Source: an uncultured Desulfomonile sp. (GTDB lineage: Bacteria > Desulfobacterota > Desulfomonilia > Desulfomonilales > Desulfomonilaceae). Taken from it: a DNA stretch of 37,651 bases. The position numbers were made by a program, and so were the translations under genes. Below the pieces are notes generated by a model. The model was not told where the DNA came from. It made no database searches and worked only from the letters and a program-made list of their open reading frames with translations. Below are positions 31,373 through 37,651 of the stretch, piece by piece (the first letter of the stretch is position 1; every line of letters begins with the position of its first letter). The stretch lies in contig CAITZA010000140.1 of assembly GCA_903896745.1 (NCBI GenBank), positions 1 through 37,651 on the forward strand, in the 5' to 3' direction.

Positions 31373-31876
31373 CTATTTCTGGGCCTCCAGCATTTTTATG
31401 GCAAGCGCATTGAACGCTTCTTCAACTCCCTGACCGGTCCTGGCGCTTGTTCTCATGATTGACCAGCCCGTTTCAACGAGCTCAGAGAGTCTTTTTTCAT
31501 CAATTTCCCATGATTCGGACAGGTCGGCCTTGTTTATGAGTAACATGAACGGCAGATCCCCAACGGTCTGTTGCACTTTTTGCTGAAGTGTCATCGCCCT
31601 GTCAAGGGTCCATTCCCGCGTGCCGTCCGCAACAAGGAAGTATCCTGAACTCCCCCGAAGATAAGATACCTGGAGACTCTGAAACTCATCCTCACCCTGA
31701 AGGTCCCAAAGCATCAAATCTACGACCTCTTCTCCGATTCTTAAAGACTTCTTGTCTATTTTTACTCCAACCGTGGTGAGATATTTATCAGAAAAGAGAC
31801 TTTTTACAAAACGTTGAACCAGACTGGTCTTTCCTACCGCAAAAACGCCCACCATACAGATTTTCTTCTTGATCAT
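31373..31876 (-). CDS. Prokaryotic Ras/Rab-like small GTPase
   Basis: A 167-residue, single-domain GTPase. G1 GVFAVGKTS (10-18), a Rab-like G2 block TTVGVKI (34-40), G3 WDLQGED (57-63), G4 NKAD (115-118) and G5 TSA (143-145) are in order and spaced as in the Ras superfamily. The G3 box departs from the usual WDTAGQE: the catalytic Gln position holds Glu62, which predicts slow intrinsic hydrolysis or a need for a partner. There is no C-terminal lipidation motif. It belongs with the Rup-type bacterial Ras-like proteins of largely unknown role rather than MglA (inference from motifs). The ATG at 31876 has a weak ribosome site; the PAS-like gene follows in the same transcript. Confidence 0.82.
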   Translation of the reverse strand: MIKKKICMVGVFAVGKTSLVQRFVKSLFSDKYLTTVGVKIDKKSLRIGEEVVDLMLWDLQGEDEFQSLQVSYLRGSSGYFLVADGTREWTLDRAMTLQQKVQQTVGDLPFMLLINKADLSESWEIDEKRLSELVETGWSIMRTSARTGQGVEEAFNALAIKMLEAQK

Positions 31877-31923
31877 GAACTTACCATATTATGTTTTCAA
31901 AAAATTCAGACAGGAATTGAGCC

Positions 31924-31965
31924 AAAAAAATAAAACCAATCAAAGTTATTTCTCAGATTGGTTTT
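31924..31965 (-). terminator. Rho-independent terminator of the serC-serA-purA operon
   Basis: On the minus strand AAAACCAATC (31965-31956) and GATTGGTTTT (31941-31932) form a 10-bp stem with a 14-base loop, running into a T-rich tract (down to 31924). It lies 24 bases after the purA stop. Confidence 0.8.
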
Positions 31966-31988
31966 CGCAACTCGTTAACCCGTTCTAT

Positions 31989-33278
31989 CTAGAACGGAGG
32001 CTTTCTCAGAATACTCTGTTCACGTCCGGGGCCTATCGAAACCAATGTCACAGGCGTTCCCGAGAGATGCTCGACTGTTTCTACAAAATCACGCGCATTC
32101 TTGGGAAGATCATCGAAAGACCGACATTCATCAAGTGGCTCCGACCAGCCCTTGACTTCCCTGTAATGGGGGATGACCCTCCCGAGATCCTCAATATTGG
32201 ACGGAATCCGATCCGTAATCTTTCCATCCAGTTCATAGGAGGTGGCTATTCTAATGGGAGAAATTCCGGTCAGAACATCCATCTTGGTCAGAGCGATTCC
32301 CGTCAATCCATTTAAACGTACGCTGTGATTAACCACTACCATGTCAAGCCAGCCGCATCGTCGCGGTCTACCTGTTGTTGCCCCGTATTCGTATCCCTTT
32401 GAACGTAATTCTTCCCCGAGTTCGTTATCCAGTTCGGTTGGAAAACCGCCCTGACCTACACGAGTCGTATAGGCCTTGACCACACCCCAAACCTTTTCTA
32501 TAGAACTCGGCCCCACTCCGGAACCACAACATGCGTTGCCTGCCACCACATTTGACGATGTGACAAATGGATAGGTTCCGTGATCAATGTCGAGAAGTGT
32601 CCCCTGGGCGCCCTCGAACAGCACATTGCTGCCAGATGAAATCTTGCTGTAAATAAGGGATGTCGTCTCGGTTATATGTGAAGAGAGCTGAGCTCCGAAG
32701 TTCAGGTATTCATCAACCACCTGATCAAGTTTTAGGGGAGGTTTGTTGAAGCGTTTTTCGATGAGGAAATTCTTTTCGTCGAGCGCGGCAGCGATCCTCT
32801 TTCGAAGCCAATCAGGACGAAGCAGATCGCCAGCGCGTATTCCGATGCGGGCAGCCTTATCTTCATAAGCCGGCCCGATTCCGCGACCTGTGGTGCCTAT
32901 TTTTGATGAGCCAAGCAACTCTTCCCGACCCAAATCAATCAGTTTGTGATAAGGCATTATTACTTGAGCTTTTTCCGAAATGAGAAGCTGGGAATCCTGC
33001 AGGAAATGGCCTCGGCTGCGTAACTCGTTCTTCTCCTCCAGGATGACCGCCGGATCCATTACGACCCCATTCGCAATAATATTGGTGATGCCGGGGTAAA
33101 GTATGCCCGAAGGAATTAAATGAACGATTATCTGTTCGCCGGCCACTTTAAGGGTGTGACCAGCATTGGCGCCGCCCTGAAATCGCACGACTACATCGGC
33201 TCTGCTGGTTAGCAAATCAACAATCTTGCCTTTTCCTTCATCGCCCCATTGAGTTCCTAATATGACCAGAGTGCTCAA
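31989..33278 (-). CDS. purA: Adenylosuccinate synthetase
   Basis: A 429-residue cytoplasmic enzyme that converts IMP, aspartate and GTP to adenylosuccinate, the first committed step to AMP. The N-terminal GTQWGDEGKGK (8-18) phosphate loop, RFQGGANAGHT, the GTTGRGIGPAYEDK block and the C-terminal VSIGPGREQ are complete, and length is normal. Translation probably begins at the TTG at 33278, preceded by AAAGGCG; no ATG fits. It follows serA by 83 bases on the same strand and ends at the terminator 31924-31965, so it is likely co-transcribed with the serine genes. Confidence 0.95.
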   Translation of the reverse strand: MSTLVILGTQWGDEGKGKIVDLLTSRADVVVRFQGGANAGHTLKVAGEQIIVHLIPSGILYPGITNIIANGVVMDPAVILEEKNELRSRGHFLQDSQLLISEKAQVIMPYHKLIDLGREELLGSSKIGTTGRGIGPAYEDKAARIGIRAGDLLRPDWLRKRIAAALDEKNFLIEKRFNKPPLKLDQVVDEYLNFGAQLSSHITETTSLIYSKISSGSNVLFEGAQGTLLDIDHGTYPFVTSSNVVAGNACCGSGVGPSSIEKVWGVVKAYTTRVGQGGFPTELDNELGEELRSKGYEYGATTGRPRRCGWLDMVVVNHSVRLNGLTGIALTKMDVLTGISPIRIATSYELDGKITDRIPSNIEDLGRVIPHYREVKGWSEPLDECRSFDDLPKNARDFVETVEHLSGTPVTLVSIGPGREQSILRKPPF

Positions 33279-33361
33279 TTTGTAACGCCTTTCTCCAACT
33301 TTTTTGCCATCAAGACTTTTGAAACAAAACAGACATAAAGCAATGCGCGCAGCAATTCCGG

Positions 33362-34978
33362 CTATTCGTCAAGTATTACCTGGGTAACGCCTAGTATCCC
33401 CTCTATGGATCTTATGGAATTCAGAGTCTTCTCATCTGCGGGCGAGTCCAGGTTCAGAATTGACAGGGCCGTCCCACCAGCCTGATCCCTTGACAGATTC
33501 ATCTGGGCAATATTCGCGCCGCTTTTTGCCAATGCCCCCGACACGCCCGCTATCATTCCAGGAATGTCCCTGTTCCTGATAACCAGCATAGGGCCACTCG
33601 GCACAGCTTCCGTTAAAAACTCGCCAATCCCGATGATGCGCGGCTCGTTTCCAACCCGATGAATTAGCGCGCCCTCGATACTCGTTATCTGACCGCTCAC
33701 GGATGTGACCGTCATTTTTACGGTAGCCCCGAAATGTTGCTCGGATTTCCGGGTAGTCTGAAGGACCCTGATGCCTCGATCCCTCGCCGCCACAGGCGCA
33801 TTCACATAGTTTATTCGTGGTCCTTCAACTATTCTGAGCAAACCCCAGAGCCCGGCGTTGGCTATCGGCTCGACATCCACTCCGGAAATTTCGCCACCGA
33901 GCTGAACCTCGAATTTCGAAATACTTTCTGACACCAAACCGCCGAGGAACTGTCCAAGGCGTCTGGCCAAGTCCATATATGGGCCGACTACAACCATCTG
34001 TCCGGGGTCTATGTTTGGAACATTAACAGCATTGGTAAGAAGACCCTGTTCAAAATAGCCCATGATATTGTTAACCGCCGAGATGGCGAAATTTTCTTCC
34101 ACTTCACCCGTTTGAGAGCTAAGGTCCGGCGTGACCACGGTTGCGGGATGCTTGAGCAACGGTTGGGCCGTGTCCAGGTTTCGGTAGGTCACATCGAGCG
34201 CCGCACAACTCAACTGTCCGGTATCAAGCGCAGCAATCAACGCAGAGATATCCACAATGCCAAGATCTGATGTGTTGATGAAAATCGAGCCCCTTTTCAT
34301 GAGAGCGAAAGTTCTTGCGTTGAAAAGTCCCCGCGATCCCTCCGTCAAGGGAATATGAGCGGAAACGACATCGGAATTGGTTAGCATCTCATCGATCGTG
34401 ACCAGTTTTACACCGGCTGACTGGGCAGATTCGGGGCTAATGACCGCGTCGTAGCCTATTACATTCATTTTCAGGCCACGACCGGCTTTCCTGGCCACCA
34501 ATGCGCCAACCTGACCAAGTCCCAGTATTCCCAAAGTTTTGCCTGCGAGCTCAGCGCCCTGAAATTTCTTTTTCTCCCATTTACCTGCCTTCATCGAAGC
34601 GTCGGCAAATGGGATATGACGGCTGGAGGCCATCATCAACGCTATGGTATGTTCGGCGGTTGAAACAGCATTGACCCCGACGCTGGCGAGGACTGCCACA
34701 CCCTTGGTCGTCGCATAGGACACATCGATGTTTTCGAGGCCTGCGCCCGCCTTGCTGATTGCCTTAAGCCTATGGGCTCTATCCAGCGACGCCCTGGAGA
34801 CAATCGTTCTCGAACCGGTCAGCAGGCCATCATAACCATCGATGATCCCGATCAATTCCTCTTCAGTGAGGTATGGCCTGTAATCGATCGAAACACCCTT
34901 GCTCTTTTCGAGCAGGTTTAGACCACTGGCATGGATGACGTCCGACACCAGTATCTTGCAAACGTCATGATCAGCCAT
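33362..34978 (-). CDS. serA: D-3-phosphoglycerate dehydrogenase homologue with altered catalytic residues
   Basis: A 538-residue protein with the full type I SerA layout: substrate-binding and NAD domains (Rossmann GLGQVG, 153-158), intervening allosteric domain (about 320-455) and C-terminal ACT domain (about 465-538). The catalytic residues of the 2-hydroxyacid dehydrogenase family are missing. The Arg of the INxARGG motif is Asp238 (INTSDLGIVD), the Glu of DVFxxEP is Asn267 (DVTYRNL), and the His of TPHxG is Asp285 (TPDLSSQTGE). Genuine SerA activity is therefore doubtful despite the serC neighbour. The ATG at 34978 overlaps the serC stop by 8 bases with AGGA upstream; an earlier TTG at 34990 is less likely. 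Confidence 0.85.
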   Translation of the reverse strand: MADHDVCKILVSDVIHASGLNLLEKSKGVSIDYRPYLTEEELIGIIDGYDGLLTGSRTIVSRASLDRAHRLKAISKAGAGLENIDVSYATTKGVAVLASVGVNAVSTAEHTIALMMASSRHIPFADASMKAGKWEKKKFQGAELAGKTLGILGLGQVGALVARKAGRGLKMNVIGYDAVISPESAQSAGVKLVTIDEMLTNSDVVSAHIPLTEGSRGLFNARTFALMKRGSIFINTSDLGIVDISALIAALDTGQLSCAALDVTYRNLDTAQPLLKHPATVVTPDLSSQTGEVEENFAISAVNNIMGYFEQGLLTNAVNVPNIDPGQMVVVGPYMDLARRLGQFLGGLVSESISKFEVQLGGEISGVDVEPIANAGLWGLLRIVEGPRINYVNAPVAARDRGIRVLQTTRKSEQHFGATVKMTVTSVSGQITSIEGALIHRVGNEPRIIGIGEFLTEAVPSGPMLVIRNRDIPGMIAGVSGALAKSGANIAQMNLSRDQAGGTALSILNLDSPADEKTLNSIRSIEGILGVTQVILDE

Positions 34979-36056
34979 TTTTCCTAGCAAATTCTTTCAT
35001 GAATTCTACGAGCGAATTAACGGATTCCGGGCCAATTGCGTTATAAATCGAGGCCCTGCAACCACCAACCGACCTGTGCCCCTTTAAACCGCCAAGTGAA
35101 TTCTTGGTGGCTTCAGAGATGAATTTTTTCTCGAGGTCTTCACTCGGAAGCCTGAAAGTGACGTTCATGAGGGAACGGCTGTCTTTATCCGCTGTACCCC
35201 TGTAAAATCCACTAGCGTCCATGTAACCATAGAGAGCTTCGGCCTTTTGCTGGTTTCTTTTCTCCATGGAATCCAGTCCCCCTATCGTTTCCTCGATCCA
35301 CTTCAACACCAGACCCACCAGATATATGGCGATGCACGGCGGTGTATTGTAGAGCGAATTCTTTTCAGCATGCGTTGTGTAACGCATCATGGTGGGGATG
35401 TCCTTGGGGGTTCTATCCAGCATGTCCTCACGTATCATGACGACCGTTACACCTGCCGGGCCGAGGTTCTTCTGCGCACCGGCATAGACCAGTCCATGTG
35501 GATTGATGTCAAACGGTTTGCACAGTATGTCCGACGACATGTCCGAAACCAGGGGAACGTTTCCGGAAACTGGTGGAGCAGACCATTGGGTTCCTTTTAT
35601 CGTGTTGTTGGAAGTGTAGTGTAGATAGGCGGCATCCTGGGAGACATCGTAACCCTTCGGAATGTAACAGAAGTCCCTGTCCGCGCTGGAAGCTATCACC
35701 TTGTGAGGTTTTCCCAGAATTTCTATTTCCTTGATGGCTTTCGTCGCCCAAGTGCCGGTATTGATATATTCCGCAACCTTACCCGCAGGCAAAAGATTCA
35801 TCGGAACCATTGCAAACTGCGTGCTGGCTCCACCCTGTAAAAAAAGAACCCTAAAATTATCACCTGCTTTAAGTAGTCTCTTAAGCCTCGAAACCGCATC
35901 GTTAATAACCTCTTCAAAAAGGGGTGATCGATGGCTGATCTCGGCGATGGACATGCCCGATCCCTTGAAATCAAGGAATTCCACTTGAGCTTGTTCTAGG
36001 ACAGGCAACGGAAGGGCTGCGGGTCCAGGGTTAAAGTTATGTATTCTTGCGGACAT
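34971..36056 (-). CDS. serC: Phosphoserine aminotransferase
   Basis: A 361-residue PLP-dependent enzyme of serine (and possibly pyridoxine) synthesis that transaminates 3-phosphohydroxypyruvate with glutamate. It begins with NFNPGPAALP (8-17), has the QGGASTQF block (74-81), the PLP Schiff-base Lys196 in YAGAQKNLGPAG and the C-terminal GHRSVGGCRASIYNA substrate motif. Length and motifs are normal, so the enzyme looks active. GGAGGTG lies 8 bases before the ATG at 36056. It is the first gene of serC-serA-purA and overlaps serA. Confidence 0.93.
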   Translation of the reverse strand: MSARIHNFNPGPAALPLPVLEQAQVEFLDFKGSGMSIAEISHRSPLFEEVINDAVSRLKRLLKAGDNFRVLFLQGGASTQFAMVPMNLLPAGKVAEYINTGTWATKAIKEIEILGKPHKVIASSADRDFCYIPKGYDVSQDAAYLHYTSNNTIKGTQWSAPPVSGNVPLVSDMSSDILCKPFDINPHGLVYAGAQKNLGPAGVTVVMIREDMLDRTPKDIPTMMRYTTHAEKNSLYNTPPCIAIYLVGLVLKWIEETIGGLDSMEKRNQQKAEALYGYMDASGFYRGTADKDSRSLMNVTFRLPSEDLEKKFISEATKNSLGGLKGHRSVGGCRASIYNAIGPESVNSLVEFMKEFARKNG

Positions 36057-36112
36057 GACTCTACACCTCCAGGCAACTTGGTCTTTCAGATTTGTTCACA
36101 CACAAGTTTGTA

Positions 36113-36142
36113 AATATACATCATATCAATGGTTCTATTCAA
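36113..36142 (-). promoter_or_regulatory. Candidate promoter for serC-serA-purA
   Basis: Read leftward, TTGAAT (36142-36137) and TATATT (36118-36113) are separated by 18 bases. The predicted start near 36106 leaves a leader of about 50 bases to the serC ATG. Confidence 0.4.
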
Positions 36143-36254
36143 GAAAAATACGGTAAAACCTGTCGAATGTGAGATGATCAAATTGAATTGTGGATTATGA
36201 TGTGGCAATATACATTAAGATTACTAGAACTCCATTGAACGGAGGTACTGCTAA

Positions 36255-36584
36255 ATGCCGGATTTTGGGGCTTTGAAGGACAAGCTGGGAGATTTGTTAC
36301 CGGTTGTTTCTATTTTTTTGCTTTGGCTCGTTTTCAGTTTTTTCGGTTCGAAATTGCGGAAGCAGGAGGCAGAGGGCGAGCAGAATAAGGCTGCTCCGAG
36401 TTTGCAGGAAAAATTTCTCGAGATGATTTCGCCTGGCGCCCTTAATGAACCTCCTGCCAAGCAGGCCCCCAAATCAGACTTCGAAAGGCTCGAATCGGAA
36501 TCGGCCCGCTCTTTGACTTCAGTAAAGGGCGCGCCTCCAATCGTCACAGCCAAACCTATTACCCCTCGGTGGTGGGGTGCATGA
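36255..36584 (+). CDS. Small single-pass membrane protein, unknown function
   Basis: 109 residues. A short amphipathic start (MPDFGALKDKLGDLLP) is followed by one TM helix (about 16-31, VVSIFLLWLVFSFFGS), a Lys/Glu/Gln-rich linker, a small helical patch (LQEKFLEMISPGAL) and a proline-rich tail ending TPRWWGA. No family is recognised. The ribosome site GGAGGT, 8 bases before the ATG, is the strongest in this part of the window. Its stop is overlapped by the start of the next gene (ATGA at 36581), so the two products are probably made together and may form an envelope pair. Confidence 0.7.
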   Translation: MPDFGALKDKLGDLLPVVSIFLLWLVFSFFGSKLRKQEAEGEQNKAAPSLQEKFLEMISPGALNEPPAKQAPKSDFERLESESARSLTSVKGAPPIVTAKPITPRWWGA

Positions 36585-37159
36585 AATCGGCTGAAAACCC
36601 AATCATGCATCGAGTCGATGGATTGAGTTTATTCAGGCTGTCTCTTGTCCTGGCGGCGTTTGTGTTTTTACAGGCAGACATTGGCGCTCAGCAACAGCCT
36701 CCCAAAACAACGCCCGCGAATTCAAGCCAAACCAGACAGGATAATTCCGCCAGAAAGACATCAAGTTTCGACGGGAGGGGTGAATTATCCTGGGAAATGC
36801 CGGGAAGGCTGTCCATATATGATTTGCAGTTAGGCTCGGCCGCTTTTGATGAAGGTGACTGGAAATTTCTGGGGGCTTCGAGAACTTTTAATGCAGGTCT
36901 TTTTGGAGACCGCCTCACAATAATGATCAGATTTTCCTACAAGGCCACATCGGCAGAAATTCCGCTGAAATTTGTCATAAAACTACCGGATTCAAGACAG
37001 TATGAAGAAACAGTGAAACTGATCGGGAAAAACGGCCATCACAATTATCAGTTTACCATTCATAAGCCATTGGAATTCCTGGGGCCAGGTATGGTTTATC
37101 TCTATTACGGACTTAGTATAGTGGATGTATTGGACTTTACCATAGTTCCCGGATCATAG
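36581..37159 (+). CDS. Exported protein, unknown function
   Basis: About 192 residues. The ATG at 36581 overlaps the previous stop as ATGA and lies after a G-rich GGTGGGGTGC; an alternative ATG at 36605 would also keep the signal peptide (LSLFRLSLVLAAFVFLQADIGA). After a Gln/Pro/Ser-rich spacer the mature domain (about 65-192) looks like an all-beta sandwich, with alternating strands such as LTIMIRFSYKA, IPLKFVIKLP and MVYLYYGLSIV. No cysteine or catalytic motif stands out. It is likely a periplasmic binding or structural protein working with the coupled membrane protein upstream (inference). Confidence 0.68.
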   Translation: MKSAENPIMHRVDGLSLFRLSLVLAAFVFLQADIGAQQQPPKTTPANSSQTRQDNSARKTSSFDGRGELSWEMPGRLSIYDLQLGSAAFDEGDWKFLGASRTFNAGLFGDRLTIMIRFSYKATSAEIPLKFVIKLPDSRQYEETVKLIGKNGHHNYQFTIHKPLEFLGPGMVYLYYGLSIVDVLDFTIVPGS

Positions 37160-37175
37160 ATCATTATCAGCCATC

Positions 37176-37651
37176 ATGGAATTCACCCCAACAAAAGCCA
37201 GGCTGGATACGCTACTGCTCGAGAAGGCGCTTGTCTCGTCACGACAGCGCGCCCAGGCTTTGATCATGGCCGGTCGAGTTTTTGTCAATGGTCTTAAGTC
37301 TGAAAAGCCAGGCAGGGAAGTCCCCGTCGATTCATTGCTGGAAGTAAAGGAAGACTTGCCTTATGTCAGCAGGGGTGGCCTGAAATTAAAGGCCGCGCTT
37401 GACCACTTCAAGCTTGATGTACGTGGACTCTCCGTCATGGATGCTGGGGCGTCCACAGGTGGTTTTACGGACTGCCTCCTGCAACACGGCGCCGCCAAGG
37501 TCCTCGCAGTTGATGTCGGTTATGGGCAGTTTGCGTGGAAACTTCGCTCAGACCGACGGGTTACGCTGATTGAGCGGACCAATATCCGTTACCTTGACAG
37601 ATCGCTAGTCCCTTTCACACTCGACGCAGTGGTGGCTGACCTTTCATTCAT
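37176..37651 (+). CDS. tlyA: TlyA-family rRNA 2'-O-methyltransferase, 5' part
   Basis: The frame runs off the right edge; 158 of an expected roughly 250 residues are visible. The N-terminus is an S4 RNA-binding domain (RLDTLLLEKALVSSRQRAQA), then YVSRGGLKLKAAL and the FtsJ-type SAM site MDAGASTGGFTDCLL (88-102), with VDVGYGQFAWKLR after it. TlyA methylates 16S and 23S rRNA in bacteria where it has been tested and is often misnamed haemolysin. The ribosome site before the ATG at 37176 is weak, and the gene begins 16 bases after the exported protein gene. Confidence 0.9.
   Translation, partial: MEFTPTKARLDTLLLEKALVSSRQRAQALIMAGRVFVNGLKSEKPGREVPVDSLLEVKEDLPYVSRGGLKLKAALDHFKLDVRGLSVMDAGASTGGFTDCLLQHGAAKVLAVDVGYGQFAWKLRSDRRVTLIERTNIRYLDRSLVPFTLDAVVADLSF

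Noticed and set aside
31869-32315. 148-codon plus-strand frame over the purA 3' end and terminator
   Set aside because: It is antisense to purA and crosses its terminator; there is no ribosome site.
1-37651. CRISPR array, tRNA, rRNA or complete insertion sequence
   Set aside because: No regularly spaced repeat set, cloverleaf or CCA-ended tRNA pattern, rRNA core sequence, or transposase with flanking inverted repeats was found on reading both strands.

Overview
The window looks like chromosomal DNA from an anaerobic, respiratory Gram-negative bacterium, most likely a deltaproteobacterium (Desulfobacterota), possibly a Desulfomonile- or Syntrophobacterales-like organism. This placement is inferred. 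It rests on a periplasmic nitrate reductase locus in the Desulfovibrio-type order napM-A-D-G-H, many multihaem cytochromes, a polysulfide-reductase-like (NrfD) membrane module, an oxygen-independent dienoyl-CoA reductase pair, cobalamin adenosylation, and a Ras-like GTPase/OmpA gene group. GTG and TTG starts are frequent, and many genes overlap by ATGA, GTGA or TAATG.

Layout: 1-1026 holds the 5' end of an unknown gene and a LolD/MacB-type ABC ATPase with no permease beside it. 1111-3512 is a minus-strand operon: receiver-only response regulator, E1-like ThiF/MoeB enzyme, sugar-phosphate nucleotidyltransferase, and a small Cys-tailed protein. 3931-4872 has a secreted proline-rich protein and a membrane-anchored SEC-C protein. 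5064-10402 carries a radical SAM protein fused to a trigger-factor-type PPIase domain and helical repeats, then a dienoyl-CoA isomerase-like crotonase and a FadH-like 2,4-dienoyl-CoA reductase.

10648-20779 is one long minus-strand respiratory operon. In order of transcription it encodes an octahaem HAO-like cytochrome, a tetrahaem cytochrome, a HybA-like ferredoxin, an NrfD-like quinol-interacting membrane protein, an exported HEAT-repeat protein, a tetrahaem NapM-like cytochrome, NapA, NapD, NapG and NapH. The simplest reading is nitrate to nitrite by NapA and nitrite to ammonium by the HAO-like octahaem cytochrome, with two quinol-oxidising modules (NapGH and HybA/NrfD) and no NapB, NapC or NrfA in view. 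A covalent-haem sensor kinase and an OmpR-type regulator are divergently transcribed from it (21415-23750). Four TGTAAA-like direct repeats with helical spacing lie in the shared control region.

23786-26001 has a GlcD-type flavoprotein and a cobalamin adenosyltransferase. A candidate small RNA lies on the minus strand just after it. 26328-31876 holds a small basic secreted protein and then a probable signalling/envelope group: SpoIIE-type phosphatase, coiled-coil protein, inner-membrane OmpA-domain protein with an internal duplication, and, converging on these, a PAS-like protein and a Ras/Rab-like GTPase. I regard this group and the nap-hao operon as the most interesting systems here.

31989-36056 is the minus-strand operon serC-serA-purA; the SerA homologue lacks all three canonical catalytic residues. 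36255-37651 contains two translationally coupled envelope proteins of unknown function and the 5' part of tlyA. No tRNA, rRNA, CRISPR array or intact insertion sequence was recognised.
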